Source: Pseudomonadota bacterium
GTDB lineage: Bacteria; Pseudomonadota; Alphaproteobacteria; Acetobacterales; Acetobacteraceae
Reading direction: 5' to 3'
DNA: 64,000 nucleotides
Assembly: GCA_021780935.1 (NCBI GenBank)
Contig: JAJXXT010000046.1
Location: forward strand, 19,175-83,174
The position numbers and the translations under genes were made by a program. Shown here piece after piece: positions 16,714-29,226 of this stretch. The notes under the pieces are model-generated. The model did not search any database and had not been told where the DNA came from. It was given only the letters and a program-made list of their open reading frames with translations. Numbering within the stretch: the first letter of the stretch is position 1; every line of letters begins with the position of its first letter.

Positions 16714-17565
16714 TCAGGCGGCGGGCGTCTCCAGCGCCAGCACCGGCGGCGGCTTCCTGATCGCGCCGATCAGCGCCCGCACCTCCGCACGCGCGGCGAC
16801 ATGGCTCATGCCGAGCGAGATGCCGATCCCGGCCTCGCGCACGTCCATCAGCGTCAGCCCCTGCAGATAGAGCTCGCGAAAAATCACCCGCTCGCCAAAG
16901 CCGCGCACGGTGCGAAAGCCGATACGCTTGGCCAGCACGTCGAGTGTCGCGCCGACATCGCGCTTGTTGCGCGCCTCCGCAGCACCCAGCCGATTGCGCA
17001 TCACGATCCAGTCGATGCGGCCGCGATCGCGTGAGAACCGCGCCTTGCGCGCCTGCCAGACCATTTCGCTGTAGATGCTCGGCCGCACCACGTCGTGGTT
17101 GTCGGGGTCGACCGTGGCCAGCATCGCGAAGTCCACGAAACTGTCGTTGATCGGCGTGATCAGCGTATCGGCATGCGCGTGGCCGAGGCGGGAGAGATGG
17201 GTGTCGGCACCAGGACAGTCGATGACGATGATGTCGCTCTCGCGCGACAGCTCGGCCAGCGCCGCGTCGAAGCGCTGTCGCTCGTCGGCCTCGGCCGCGG
17301 CGCGGCTGTCGAGCTCGGAGCGCGGAATGCTCGCCCGGGCCGGCAGCGGCAGGGCCACGCCGCGACTCTCGGCAAAGGCCGCGCGCGCCTCAAGATAGCG
17401 CGTCAGCGTGCCCTGCCGCGCGTCGAGGTCGATGGCACCGACGCGATAACCGTCGCGCAGCAGCCCGACGATGACATGCATCGTCGCGGTCGATTTGCCC
17501 GAGCCGCCCTTCTCGTTGCCGAGCACGACGACCTGCGCGTGCTTTTCGATGCTGATTGTCGCCAT
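16714..17565 (-). CDS. mipZ: MipZ-type division plane positioning ATPase
   Basis: 283 residues from ATG at 17565; the frame is open upstream but family similarity begins at MATISIEKHAQVVVLG. Deviant Walker A NEKGGSGKST (K24), then AIDLDARQGTLTRYLE and VIDCPGAD as in the MipZ branch of the ParA family. In alphaproteobacteria MipZ forms a gradient from the ParB-bound poles and inhibits FtsZ, so the septum forms at mid-cell. It converges tail to tail with the carboxypeptidase gene (6 nt apart). Confidence 0.93.
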   Translation of the reverse strand: MATISIEKHAQVVVLGNEKGGSGKSTATMHVIVGLLRDGYRVGAIDLDARQGTLTRYLEARAAFAESRGVALPLPARASIPRSELDSRAAAEADERQRFDAALAELSRESDIIVIDCPGADTHLSRLGHAHADTLITPINDSFVDFAMLATVDPDNHDVVRPSIYSEMVWQARKARFSRDRGRIDWIVMRNRLGAAEARNKRDVGATLDVLAKRIGFRTVRGFGERVIFRELYLQGLTLMDVREAGIGISLGMSHVAARAEVRALIGAIRKPPPVLALETPAA

Positions 17566-17659
17566 CCTGACCCCGCCACTGTCGCGCGCACCCGGGCTTC
17601 CGAGTCGCGGGGCGAATGATGCCAAGCGGCGGGCGGGTGAGTCCACCGCGCCGTGGCAC

Positions 17660-19168
17660 TCAGCGTCCGGTCAGGATTCGCTCGACGAGCTGCTTGACGG
17701 TGGGGATAAAGCCGTTGCCGTAGAACGGATCGGAGGCAAAACGAAACGCGTTATGCCCGGAGAACATCAGGTTGTTCGCCAGCACCGATTCGTCGTTGCC
17801 GTGATGGGCGATGTCCTGCAGCGTCTTCTGGATGCAGAAGCTGCGTGGGTCGGCCTTCTTGCCGTTGTCGAAGCTCGGCCCTTCCTGCGACCAGTTGGAA
17901 AATCGGCACTGGCTCAGGCAGCCCATGCAGGCGGCCTGGTCGGTCAGGATCTCGCGCGCCCTCTCCGGTGTCACGAAGATCAGCGTCGAGTCGGGCGTGC
18001 GCAGCGCCTCGGTGTAGCCCTGCGCTTCCCAGGCGTGCGCGCGCTCGAGGTCGCTGGGCACAAGAAAGGCCGGGCGCCGGCGCGGCCCCACGCCGTATTC
18101 CGCCTGGTGCTCACCCACGGGCTCGGGCGAATACGCCACCTGCCGCTCGCCGCGCTCACGCAGTTCGCGGATGAAGGCGTTATTGACCGCCGAGCTGTAG
18201 AACCCGGTGGGCGAAAAGCGGTTGAGAAACACATCGCCCTTCTTAAGGGTCAGCAGCTTGCGCTTCCACGCCTCGGCGATCGGGCTTTCCGTCGTCACCA
18301 GCGGACGGGTGCCGAACTGGAAGGCGATCGGCCCGAGCTCCGGGTTGTCGATCCAGTCCGCCCATTCCTCGATCCACCACACGCCGCCGGCCATGATGAT
18401 CGGCACTTGGTCGAGGCCGAAGGTGCGCATCAGTTGCCGCAGCTCCAGCACGCGCGGCAGCGGGTCCTGCGGCTGGTTCGGGTCCTCGCTGTTGGACAGG
18501 CCGTTATGCCCGCCGGCGAGCCACGGATCCTCATAGACGACGCCGCCGAGCAACTCGCCCACCTTGGAATAGGCGCGCTTCCACAGTGCATTGAAGGCGC
18601 GCGCCGAGGAGACGATCGGGTAGTAGTGCACGCCGAACCGCGCCGCGATCTCGGACAGCCGATAGGGCATGCCGGCGCCGCAGGTGATGCCGTTGATCAG
18701 GCCCTTCGCACTTTCCAGGATGCCGGTGATGACGCGCTCGGCGCCACCCATCTCCCAGAGGATGTTGGCATGGATGCGCGCCTTGGGCCCGCCGATATCG
18801 CGCGCCCGGCGGGCCTGGGCGATACCGCCGGCAATCGCGTAGCTAACCAGTTCCTCGTGCCGGTCGCGCCGCGTGCGGCCGTGGTAGAGCTGCGGGATCG
18901 GGGTGCCGTCGGCGTCGTAGCTGTCGGCATTCACCGCGGAGAGCGTGCCGACGCCCCCGGCGGCCGCCCAGTGCCCTGCGGTCGTGCCGTTCGAGATGGC
19001 AACGCCTTTGCCTCCCTCGACGAGCGGCAGCACATCCACCCCGCCCATGCGGATCGCGTTGATCGCCTTCATCGGCTCGCCAACGTCCTTTCCCGTCTCG
19101 TTGTCATCGGAACTGTCATCGTCAGGTAACAGCCAATCCACGAAATTGCACGCGCCACAAGCGGCCAC
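17660..19168 (-). CDS. Nitronate monooxygenase family flavoprotein
   Basis: 502 residues if GTG at 19168 is used. The family core begins at the internal ATG at 19072 (MKAINAIRMGGVDVLP), which would give 470. FMN-binding TIM barrel with GGKGVAISNGTTAGHWAAAG, CGAGMPY and IIMAGGVWW. A late cysteine group, CMGCLSQCRFS, is typical of the larger NMO-like proteins and not of small classical nitronate monooxygenases. The upstream extension contains CGAC and an Asp-rich stretch. The true substrate is uncertain; it may oxidise nitronates or act as a flavin oxidoreductase. Confidence 0.8.
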   Translation of the reverse strand: MAACGACNFVDWLLPDDDSSDDNETGKDVGEPMKAINAIRMGGVDVLPLVEGGKGVAISNGTTAGHWAAAGGVGTLSAVNADSYDADGTPIPQLYHGRTRRDRHEELVSYAIAGGIAQARRARDIGGPKARIHANILWEMGGAERVITGILESAKGLINGITCGAGMPYRLSEIAARFGVHYYPIVSSARAFNALWKRAYSKVGELLGGVVYEDPWLAGGHNGLSNSEDPNQPQDPLPRVLELRQLMRTFGLDQVPIIMAGGVWWIEEWADWIDNPELGPIAFQFGTRPLVTTESPIAEAWKRKLLTLKKGDVFLNRFSPTGFYSSAVNNAFIRELRERGERQVAYSPEPVGEHQAEYGVGPRRRPAFLVPSDLERAHAWEAQGYTEALRTPDSTLIFVTPERAREILTDQAACMGCLSQCRFSNWSQEGPSFDNGKKADPRSFCIQKTLQDIAHHGNDESVLANNLMFSGHNAFRFASDPFYGNGFIPTVKQLVERILTGR

Positions 19169-19254
19169 CCGCCGGCTGTTGCCGGGCAGGGCAGACGCTC
19201 ATGGCGGTGCCGCGTCACGTGGTCCGTGTCAGGCGAAGGTCGGGGTCGCCGGCA

Positions 19255-21435
19255 TCAGACCGCGGGCTGTGGCGACTGCGCGGGGTCGCCGTCATGGTCC
19301 CGCTCGCGCCGTCCGCCCTTCGGCCCCACCTTGTCGGCGATGTCTTCGCCGGTCGCCTGGTCCACGACCCGCATCGACAGCTTCACCTTGCCGCGCTCGT
19401 CGAAGCCGATGACCTTCACCTTCACCGCATCGCCGACATTGACGACGTCGCCGGTCTTGGCCACGCGCCCCTGCGCCAGCTCGCTGATATGCACGAGCCC
19501 GTCGCGTGAGCCGAGGAAGTTCACGAAGGCACCGAACTCGGCTGTCTTGACCACTTTGCCCGTATAAATCACGCCGATCTCCGGCTCCGCCACGATGCCG
19601 CGGATCCAGTCGATCGCCTTCTGCGCCTGCGACTGGTCGGTCGCCGCGACCTTGATCGTGCCGTCATCCTCGATGTCGATCTTGGTGCCGGTCTGCTCGA
19701 CGATCTCGCGGATCACCTTGCCGCCGGTGCCGATCACTTCGCGGATCTTTTCCTTCGGCACGTTGATGATGGTGATGCGCGGCGCCGTTGCCGCCACGTC
19801 CGAACGCGCCCCGGTGATGGCCCTCGCCATCTCGCCCAGGATGTGCATCCGCCCGTCGCGGGCCTGCGCCAGCGCCACGTCCATGATCGCCGGCGTGATC
19901 GAGGTGATCTTGATGTCCATCTGCAACGACGTGACACCCTTCTCGGTGCCCGCCACCTTGAAGTCCATGTCGCCGAGATGGTCCTCGTCGCCGAGAATGT
20001 CCGAGAGCACCGCGAAGCCGCGATCCTCCTTGATCAGTCCCATCGCGATGCCGGCCACCGGCCGCAGCAGCGGCACGCCCGCATCCATCAGCGCCAGCGA
20101 CGAGCCGCAGACCGTCGCCATCGAGGACGAGCCGTTGCTCTCGGTGATCTCGGAGACCACGCGCAGCGTGTAGGGAAAGGTCTCCTTGGCCGGCAGCAGC
20201 GGGTGGATCGCGCGCCAGGCGAGCTTGCCATGGCCGACCTCGCGCCGCCCGGGCGAGCCCATGCGCCCGGTCTCACCCACGGAATAGGGCGGGAAGTTGT
20301 AGTGCAGCATGAAATGCTCGCGGTAGTCGCCGGCGAGCGCGTCCACCATCTGCTCGTCCTGGCCGGTGCCCAGCGTGGCCACGCACAGCGCCTGGGTTTC
20401 GCCGCGGGTGAACAGCGCCGAGCCATGGGCACGCGGCAGCACGCCCACCTCGGCCAGGATCGGGCGCACCGTCTTGGTGTCGCGCCCGTCGATGCGCCGG
20501 CCGGTGTCGAGAATCGCGTTGCGCACGATGTCGGCCTCAAGCTCCTTGAACAGCCCCTTGGCCTTGTCCGCGTCCAGCCCCTCGGCGGTCAACGCCTCCG
20601 CGGCGGCCTTCTTGGCGGCGGCGACCGCGTCCTGGCGGACCTGCTTCTGCGGCTCGCGATAGGCGGCGGCGATGGAGGCGCGGGCCAGCGCATCGACGCG
20701 GGCGGCGAGCGCCTTTTCCGCCTCGCTCGTCTCCGGCAGCGGCCACGGGTCCTTCGCCGCGCGTTCCGCCAGCCCGATGATCGCCTGGATCACCGGCTGG
20801 AACGCCTGGTGGCCGAAGGTGACGGCGCCGAGCATCACGTCCTCGGAGAGTTCCTGCGCCTCGCTCTCCACCATCAGCACACCCTCGGACGTGCCGGCGA
20901 CGACGAGTTCGAGGCTCGAGGTCGCGCGCTGCTCGGTGGTCGGGTTCAGCAGATACTGCCCGTCCTTGTAGCCGACGCGCGCGGCCGCCACCGGCCCGAA
21001 GAAGGGGATGCCGGAGAGCGTCAGCGCCGCCGAGCAGCCGACCAGGGCCACGATATCAGGGTCGTTCTCCAGGTCGTGGCTCAGCACCGTCGCGATGACC
21101 TGCACCTCGTTGCGAAACCCGTCCGGAAACAGCGGGCGGATCGGCCGGTCGATCAGGCGCGAGATCAGCGTCTCGGCCTCGGACGGGCGACCCTCGCGGC
21201 GGAAGAAGCCGCCCGGGATCTTGCCCGCGGCAAAGGCCTTTTCCTGGTAGTTGACGGTGAGCGGGAAGAAATCCTGCCCGGGCTTCGCGTGGCGCGCGCC
21301 GACCACGGTGCACAGCACGATGGTCTCGCCATAGGAGGCGAGCACGGCGCCGTCGGCCTGGCGGGCGATCTTGCCGGTCTCGAGCACAAGCTTGCGCCCG
21401 CCCCAGTCGATTTCCTTACGGAAATGATTGAACAT
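19255..21435 (-). CDS. pnp: Polyribonucleotide nucleotidyltransferase
   Basis: 726 residues from ATG at 21435, with AAGGA 8 nt upstream. A second ATG is at 21444. Phosphorolytic 3'-5' exoribonuclease of the degradosome. Two RNase PH domains (first [18 protein letters not shown]; second with [14 protein letters not shown] and [19 protein letters not shown]), then KH ([19 protein letters not shown]) and S1 ([18 protein letters not shown]) domains. It follows rpsO on the same strand, the widespread order, after a 366-nt structured leader that suggests autoregulation as known in other bacteria. Confidence 0.97.
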   Translation of the reverse strand: MFNHFRKEIDWGGRKLVLETGKIARQADGAVLASYGETIVLCTVVGARHAKPGQDFFPLTVNYQEKAFAAGKIPGGFFRREGRPSEAETLISRLIDRPIRPLFPDGFRNEVQVIATVLSHDLENDPDIVALVGCSAALTLSGIPFFGPVAAARVGYKDGQYLLNPTTEQRATSSLELVVAGTSEGVLMVESEAQELSEDVMLGAVTFGHQAFQPVIQAIIGLAERAAKDPWPLPETSEAEKALAARVDALARASIAAAYREPQKQVRQDAVAAAKKAAAEALTAEGLDADKAKGLFKELEADIVRNAILDTGRRIDGRDTKTVRPILAEVGVLPRAHGSALFTRGETQALCVATLGTGQDEQMVDALAGDYREHFMLHYNFPPYSVGETGRMGSPGRREVGHGKLAWRAIHPLLPAKETFPYTLRVVSEITESNGSSSMATVCGSSLALMDAGVPLLRPVAGIAMGLIKEDRGFAVLSDILGDEDHLGDMDFKVAGTEKGVTSLQMDIKITSITPAIMDVALAQARDGRMHILGEMARAITGARSDVAATAPRITIINVPKEKIREVIGTGGKVIREIVEQTGTKIDIEDDGTIKVAATDQSQAQKAIDWIRGIVAEPEIGVIYTGKVVKTAEFGAFVNFLGSRDGLVHISELAQGRVAKTGDVVNVGDAVKVKVIGFDERGKVKLSMRVVDQATGEDIADKVGPKGGRRERDHDGDPAQSPQPAV

Positions 21436-21801
21436 TCGTAACATCCTTTCGGGCCCGGCGCGGCACGGCCTCGGCCGATCATGTTGCCCCTGCGGCAGGC
21501 GGCGGGGAGGGCGGCGACTCGGGCGGCACGGGGCGGCAACCTGCTTGGGGTCTGCCGCGTCGGTCCCTTCCCTTGCGCCAGATTCTGGCGGCACGATCGG
21601 GGCCCGACCATGTGGCCGGAGGCGCCGCCACGAATTCCCCGTCCTCGGGAACACGGACGACCTTCGGTCCGCCACTCGGGCGGTGGCCCCGGGAACCCTC
21701 CCGGGGGTCGGCGTTGCCCCGCACCCCCATGGCGCGGGGTTTGTCCGGCAACCGGCACCGCTCCTACGTGGGAGCGGCGGCGCCGGATGCCAGGGCTGCG
21801 C
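21436..21801 (-). promoter_or_regulatory. 366-nt structured pnp leader after rpsO
   Basis: No gene is recognised. Several hairpins can be drawn: CCCCGGG/CCCGGGG (21687-21706, 6-nt loop), GGAC/GTCC around 21655-21670, and the two-part stem at 21752-21786. E. coli pnp has an RNase III-cut hairpin in its leader through which PNPase controls itself; a similar role here is inferred from position only. Confidence 0.4.
21752..21786 (-). terminator. Hairpin after rpsO
   Basis: CCGCTCC (21758-21764) pairs with GGAGCGG (21771-21777), extended by CCGGC/GCCGG (21752-21756 with 21782-21786) across a small internal loop. It starts 15 nt after the rpsO stop. There is no U-run, so it may be a processing site between rpsO and pnp rather than a full terminator. 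Confidence 0.4.
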
Positions 21802-22071
21802 TTACCGGCGCAGGTTGAGCCGTGCGATCAGCGCCGCATAGCGGGCATGGTCGCGGTCGCGCAGATAGTCGAGTAGCCGGCGGCGACGGCCCACCAGCAT
21901 CAGCAGGCCGCGGCGGCTGTGAAAATCCTTCGCGTGCGTCTTGAGGTGCTCGGTGAGGTTGCCGATCCGCTCGGAGAGCAGGGCAACCTGCACCTCGGGG
22001 CTGCCGGTATCGCCGGGCTTGTTGGCATGGTCGGAAATGAGCGCCTGGCGGCGCTCGGCGGTGATCGACAT
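21802..22071 (-). CDS. rpsO: 30S ribosomal protein S15
   Basis: 89 residues, the standard length, from ATG at 22071 ([12 protein letters not shown]). S15 binds 16S rRNA in the 30S platform. Conserved [32 protein letters not shown] and [12 protein letters not shown] are all present. Located between truB and pnp as in most proteobacteria. Confidence 0.98.
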   Translation of the reverse strand: MSITAERRQALISDHANKPGDTGSPEVQVALLSERIGNLTEHLKTHAKDFHSRRGLLMLVGRRRRLLDYLRDRDHARYAALIARLNLRR

Positions 22072-22138
22072 CGCAAAACTCCTCATCGTTCGGGGTTGCG
22101 CGCCCGGCCACCGCGTCGCCGCGGATCACCGCGACGGG

Positions 22139-23059
22139 CTACAGCAGCCGCTCCGGCTTCAGCCACCCGTCTTCGAGGCGGCAGAGGCCAAGGACGCGGC
22201 TCCCCGCCATGGCACGCACGACCCCGCCCTCGGGGTCGGCAGTGCCCGGAATCCGGCTCAGCAAGGAAACCAGGCCCAGGGCCCGTCCATGGCTCAGCTC
22301 GGCGGCCTCCGCTGCGGTCAGGGCCAGCGCCGGGATGTCGGCCAGCGCGGTCGCGACCGGAAGCAGCAGGTCCGGGGAAGCGGGCGCGGTATCCTCCCCT
22401 TCGAGCAGATTGTCCAGCACAAAGGCCTGCGCCTCGGTAAAGGGACCCACGCGCAGGCGGCGCAGCGCCGCGACATGTCCCACGCTGCCCACGGCGCGCG
22501 CGAGGTCGCGGGCCAGGCTGCGCATATAGACGCCCTTGCCCGAGGCGACCTCGAAGATCGCGGTGTCCGCGTCCGGGCGCTCGATCAGCTCGAACCGGTC
22601 GACGCGTGCCGGCCGCGCCGGCAGGTCCAGTGCCTGCCCGGCGCGCGCCAGGTCATAGGCTCGCTCGCCCGCGATCTTGATGGCGGAAAAAATCGGCGGC
22701 ACCTGCATGATCTCGCCGCGGAAGGCCTCCAGGGCGGCACGGAGCGCCGCATCGGTCGGCCGTGTCTCGGAGCGGGCGATCACCTGCCCGTCCGCGTCAT
22801 CCGTGTCGCGTGCCTCGCCGAGGCGCAGCGTGAACCGGTAGAGCTTGGTGCCGTCCATCACATAGGGGACGGTCTTGGTCGCCGCCCCGAAGGCGATCGG
22901 CAGCACCCCGGTCGCCAGCGGGTCGAGCGTGCCGCCATGGCCGGCCTTGCGCGCATCGAAGCGCCGGCGCACGCGGTTGACCATATCGGTGCTGGTGGGG
23001 CCGGCGGGTTTGTCGAGAATCAGCCACCCGTCCAGCGCCCGGCCTTTTTGCCGGCGCAT
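22139..23059 (-). CDS. truB: tRNA pseudouridine(55) synthase TruB
   Basis: 306 residues. Converts U55 of tRNA T-loops to pseudouridine. N-terminal GWLILDKPAGPTSTDMVN, then GHGGTLDPLATGVLP with catalytic D46, then YRFTLRLGEARDTDDADG. The C-terminal extension after about 245 is a PUA-like tail. Three nt after the rbfA stop. Confidence 0.97.
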   Translation of the reverse strand: MRRQKGRALDGWLILDKPAGPTSTDMVNRVRRRFDARKAGHGGTLDPLATGVLPIAFGAATKTVPYVMDGTKLYRFTLRLGEARDTDDADGQVIARSETRPTDAALRAALEAFRGEIMQVPPIFSAIKIAGERAYDLARAGQALDLPARPARVDRFELIERPDADTAIFEVASGKGVYMRSLARDLARAVGSVGHVAALRRLRVGPFTEAQAFVLDNLLEGEDTAPASPDLLLPVATALADIPALALTAAEAAELSHGRALGLVSLLSRIPGTADPEGGVVRAMAGSRVLGLCRLEDGWLKPERLL

Positions 23060-23062
23060 CGC

Positions 23063-23532
23063 TCAGGCGTTCCTGTCGCCACCCGGCGGGCCGCCCCGCG
23101 AGCCACTGCCCCGGTTGACCGACGGATCAACCGGGTCGCTGCCGCGAGGGCCGAGGTCGCGCGCCACCTCCGGCGAGCGCAGCAGCGCCTCGATCCCTGC
23201 CGCGTGGTCGAGCGTGACGTCGGCGGCGAAGACGATCTCGGGCGCCAGACGCAGCTTCAGGGTCCGCGCAATCACCCCGCGCAGATACGCCGCCCCGCGG
23301 TTGAGCGCCGGCAGCAGCGCCGTCACGTCGGATCGGCCGAGATGGGAGACGAACGCGGTCGCCTGCCGCAGATCGGGGCTCACGGAGACGCGCGTCACCG
23401 TCAGGTTCGCGCCCAGCAGGGCCGGGTCGCGAAGCATGTCGCGGGTCAACAGGGTCGCGAGTTCGTGGCGCATCGCCTCGGCCACCCGCAACTGCCGCTG
23501 CGAGGGCTCGCCCTTCGGTGCTCTGGCTCGCG

Positions 23533-23536
<4 letters not shown>
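23063..23536 (-). CDS. rbfA: 30S ribosome-binding factor RbfA
   Basis: 157 residues using a TTG start at 23536 that overlaps the infB stop (TTGA), which leaves no long N-terminal artefact. The KH-like fold shows [33 protein letters not shown] and [14 protein letters not shown]. RbfA acts in late 16S 5'-end maturation and cold adaptation. The last 35 residues are Gly/Pro/Arg-rich and probably disordered. Translational coupling to infB is likely. Confidence 0.93.
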
Positions 23537-26180
<2,644 letters not shown>

Positions 26181-26184
<4 letters not shown>

Positions 26185-26894
26185 CGGTCGTCCCGTCCTG
26201 CTTTCGTCTCGCCAGCCGGCGAGGTCAGTCCCGCCAGCCGTTCCGCATCCACCGCCAGCCGCTCGGCCAGCCGTCCCGGCGCCACCGCGACGTGCACCAC
26301 ATGGTCACGCCCCATCGCCGCTCCCAGCCTTGCTGCATCGAGTGGCTGCAACACCGGCAACGGACGACCGGCGAGAAGCCGTGCCCGTTCGTCCGCGCTG
26401 CCGTCGCTCGCCGACACGATCAACCCCGCCCGGTCGGTCCGGACCCATTCCTGCGCGCGCGCGAACCCGAACACAATCTGGCCCGCCCGCCGCGCCAGCC
26501 CCAGCGTCTCACCGATGCGCTGCTCCAGACCTTGGCATAACCGCGCCAGAAGATCCGGCGCCACCGCCACCGGCCGGCGCGCCGCCCGCGCGAAACCTCC
26601 GCGCCGCATCGCCATCTCTACCATATCGGCCCGTGCGCTCAACCAGTATCCTCGTCCCGGCAGCCGCTCCGCGAGATCGGGCAGCATCGCGCCGTCGGGC
26701 GAGACGACAAAACGCAGCATCCGCTCACGCGGCAGCCGTTCGCGCGAGGCCAGGCAGCGACGCATGCCGCCCGCCTCGAGGTCGAGCGCGTCGTCACCGC
26801 CATCATCCTCGGCACCGACGACCGCGATAGTCGCGGCCGCGGCATCGGCGTCCGGGAAATCGGCGTGGGGGAAATCGGGCTCGCTGCTGGCCAT
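26181..26894 (-). CDS. YlxR/RnpM-family RNA-binding protein with L7Ae-like domain
   Basis: 237 residues between nusA and infB, the usual place of ylxR. The YlxR core spans about 40-110, with the [18 protein letters not shown] motif and [12 protein letters not shown] second part (about 120-210) resembles the L7Ae/L30e fold ([19 protein letters not shown]), a fusion common in alphaproteobacteria. YlxR in Bacillus modulates RNase P; that role here is an extrapolation. It overlaps infB by 4 nt and starts 5 nt after the nusA stop. Confidence 0.88.
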
Positions 26895-26899
26895 GCGCC

Positions 26900-28435
26900 T
26901 CAGGATTTGGCCTCTTTTGTCTCGTCATCGAACCAATGGGCGCGGGCAGCCATGACGATCTCGCTGGCCTGTGCCTCGTCCATCGCCGTCTCGCCCACGA
27001 TCTCCACCAGTTCGTCGGCGGCGAGGTCCGCGAGGTCGTCGAGCGTCTTCACGCCCTTCTCACCAAGTGCCACCAGCATCGCCGGGGTGAACGCCTCGAA
27101 CGCCGCCACGTCCTCGGTGACGCCCAGCGCCACGCGCTTTTCCGAAAGTTCGGCATCGCGCTTGACCAGGAAGGTCTCGGCGCGGCGGATCAGCTCCTCC
27201 GCCACCGATTCATCGAAACCCTCGATGTCAGCCAGTTCCTCGATGGGCACGTACGCCAGCTCCTCGATCGTGTTGAAACCCTCCTGCACCAGCAGGCCCG
27301 CGATCACGTCGTCCACATCGAGTGCCTCGACGAACAGCCCGGTGCGGCGGCGGAACTCCTCCTGCCGGCGCTCGCTTTCCTCGGCCTCGGTCAGGATGTC
27401 GATATCCCAGCGGGTGAGCTGGCTGGCCAGCCGCACGTTCTGGCCCCGCCGGCCGATGGCGAGCGAGAGCTGGTCATCCGGCACCACCACCTCGACCCGT
27501 CCAGCCTCCTCGTCCATCACCACCTTGGTCACCTCGGCGGGCGCCAGCGCGTTGACGACGAAGGTCGCGGCCTGCGGGCTCCAGGGGATGATGTCGATCT
27601 TTTCGCCCTGCAGCTCCTGCACCACCGCCTGCACGCGACTGCCGCGCATACCGACGCAGGCACCCACCGGGTCGATTGAGGAATCGCGCGAGATGACCGC
27701 CATTTTCGCCCGGCTGCCGGGGTCGCGCGCCACCGCCTTGATCTCGATGATGCCGTCATAGATCTCGGGCACTTCCTGAGCGAACAGCTTGGCCAGAAAG
27801 CCCGTATGGGTGCGGCTGAGGAAGATCTGCGGCCCGCGCGTCTCCTCGCGCACGTCGTAGATGTAGGCGCGCACCCGGTCACCGTTGCGGAAATTCTCCC
27901 GCCCGATCAGCTCGTCGCGGCGCAGCAGCGCCTCGGCACGGCCGATCTCGACCATCAGGTTGCCGTACTCGGTGCGCTTGACCACACCGTTGACGATCTC
28001 GCCCACGCGGTCCTTGAACTCCTCGAACTGGCGGCGGCGCTCCAGTTCGCGCACCCCCTGCACCAGCACCTGCTTGGAGACCTGGGCGGCGATCCGGCCG
28101 AAATCGATCGGCGGCAGCGGATCGACGATGAAATCCCCAACCGCCTTCTCCGGCGCGAATTTCCGCGCGATGGCGATCGGGATCTGCGTCTCCTCGTTCT
28201 CCACCGTCTCGACGATCTCGGTCCAGCGCGAGAGCCGGACATCGCCGGTCCGGCGGTCGATGGTAGCGCGGATATCCTTCTCGTGCCCGTATTTGGCGCG
28301 GCCGGCCTTCTGGATCGCGCTTTCGATGACGGCGAGCACGTCATCGCGCTCGATCGCCTTCTCTCGCGCGACCGCGTCGGCGACGTTCAGCAGTTCGGGG
28401 CGGGAGACGGCGTTGTCGGTGAGGCTGCCGGACAT
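26900..28435 (-). CDS. nusA: Transcription termination/antitermination protein NusA
   Basis: 511 residues from ATG at 28435, with GAGGA 5-6 nt before it. N-terminal RNA polymerase-binding domain (1-130), S1 domain ([20 protein letters not shown]), KH1 ([19 protein letters not shown]), KH2 ([19 protein letters not shown]), then two acidic helix-hairpin-helix repeats ([20 protein letters not shown] and [19 protein letters not shown]). It controls pausing, termination and rRNA antitermination. Second gene of the rimP-nusA-ylxR-infB operon. Confidence 0.98.
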   Translation of the reverse strand: MSGSLTDNAVSRPELLNVADAVAREKAIERDDVLAVIESAIQKAGRAKYGHEKDIRATIDRRTGDVRLSRWTEIVETVENEETQIPIAIARKFAPEKAVGDFIVDPLPPIDFGRIAAQVSKQVLVQGVRELERRRQFEEFKDRVGEIVNGVVKRTEYGNLMVEIGRAEALLRRDELIGRENFRNGDRVRAYIYDVREETRGPQIFLSRTHTGFLAKLFAQEVPEIYDGIIEIKAVARDPGSRAKMAVISRDSSIDPVGACVGMRGSRVQAVVQELQGEKIDIIPWSPQAATFVVNALAPAEVTKVVMDEEAGRVEVVVPDDQLSLAIGRRGQNVRLASQLTRWDIDILTEAEESERRQEEFRRRTGLFVEALDVDDVIAGLLVQEGFNTIEELAYVPIEELADIEGFDESVAEELIRRAETFLVKRDAELSEKRVALGVTEDVAAFEAFTPAMLVALGEKGVKTLDDLADLAADELVEIVGETAMDEAQASEIVMAARAHWFDDETKEAKS

Positions 28436-28502
28436 GGGATCCTCGGAGGTTTGTCGTTGGCGGCTTATCGTGTGCCGGGGGCGGTGCGGTCGGTCGTGCT
28501 CG

Positions 28503-29024
28503 TCAGTGCGTCGGCGTGTCGGGGGCGGTGGCGGCAATCAGGGCCTCGGTCAGCACCAGGCGAGCGCGCCGCATCAGGGTGAACGGCAGGGTGAGCGTGG
28601 CGCCGGTCTCCGTCCGCAGGAGCACGGCATCGGAATCGGGGCCGATGATGGTGGCGGTGACGCGCTTGCGCCCGTCCACGGGCTCCGCGAGGTCCACGCG
28701 CGCGAGATGTCCGGCGAAGCGCTCCCAGTCGCGCCTTCGCGTCAGCGGCCGGTCGATCCCGGCGGAACTCACCTCCAGCGTCCAGTGGCCCGGGATCGGG
28801 TCGGCGACATCGAGCACGGCACCGAGCGCGCCGCTGATCGCCTCGCAATCACTGATGCCGAGGGTCTCCCCGCCGGTCTTTTCCGCCATGATCTGCACGG
28901 TGGGCCGCTCGCGCCCCAGCACGGCCACGCGCACCAGGGCGTAACCCATGTCATCGAGCGCCGGTGCCACCAGTTCGGTGATCCGCGCTTCAAGTCCGGA
29001 TTGCTGACCGAGCAGTTCGTCCAA
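28503..29024 (-). CDS. rimP: Ribosome maturation factor RimP
   Basis: 173 residues. The open frame reaches a TTG at 29024 ([16 protein letters not shown]). RimP assists assembly of the 30S subunit. Family features: [43 protein letters not shown]-like [14 protein letters not shown]. The TTG start lies inside the U-run of a terminator and has no ordinary ribosome site, so initiation may be inefficient or occur elsewhere. First gene of the nusA-infB operon. Confidence 0.9.
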   Translation of the reverse strand: MDELLGQQSGLEARITELVAPALDDMGYALVRVAVLGRERPTVQIMAEKTGGETLGISDCEAISGALGAVLDVADPIPGHWTLEVSSAGIDRPLTRRRDWERFAGHLARVDLAEPVDGRKRVTATIIGPDSDAVLLRTETGATLTLPFTLMRRARLVLTEALIAATAPDTPTH

Positions 29025-29053
29025 AACAAAAAAGGCGGCCCGCGAAGGCCACC
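29025..29053 (-). terminator. Intrinsic terminator/attenuator immediately before rimP
   Basis: On the minus strand GGTGGCC (29053-29047), loop TTCGCG, GGCCGCC (29040-29034) form a 7-bp stem with one G-U pair, followed at once by TTTTTTGTT that runs into the TTG start codon of rimP. It is a textbook intrinsic terminator lying between the promoter and the gene. Confidence 0.7.
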
Positions 29054-29083
29054 CCCCAACAGTCGATGGAAGATTTGTTCCTC

Positions 29084-29112
29084 CTTATACGTCCCCGGCC
29101 CCGCCGCGACAA
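29084..29112 (-). promoter_or_regulatory. Probable promoter of the rimP-nusA-infB operon
   Basis: On the minus strand, -35 TTGTCG (29112-29107), exact 17-nt spacer, -10 TATAAG (29089-29084). Transcription would begin near 29077, leaving only about 25 nt before the terminator hairpin. The -10 is the closest TATAAT match seen in the window. Confidence 0.6.
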
Positions 29113-29226
29113 GACCGAGATGGACATGATCGGGATGGACGTTTGGGTGTCAGCGGCTTGTCGCCGATTGATCGCCTTTGATACAGAACGTCGACGTGTC
29201 CTGGCATGGGTTACAGGAGGGTTCGG

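Noticed and set aside
29168..29182. Two TTGAT copies 10 nt apart upstream of sco1
   Set aside because: Same orientation and not the inverted TTGAT-N4-ATCAA arrangement of an FNR site; too short to support a claim.
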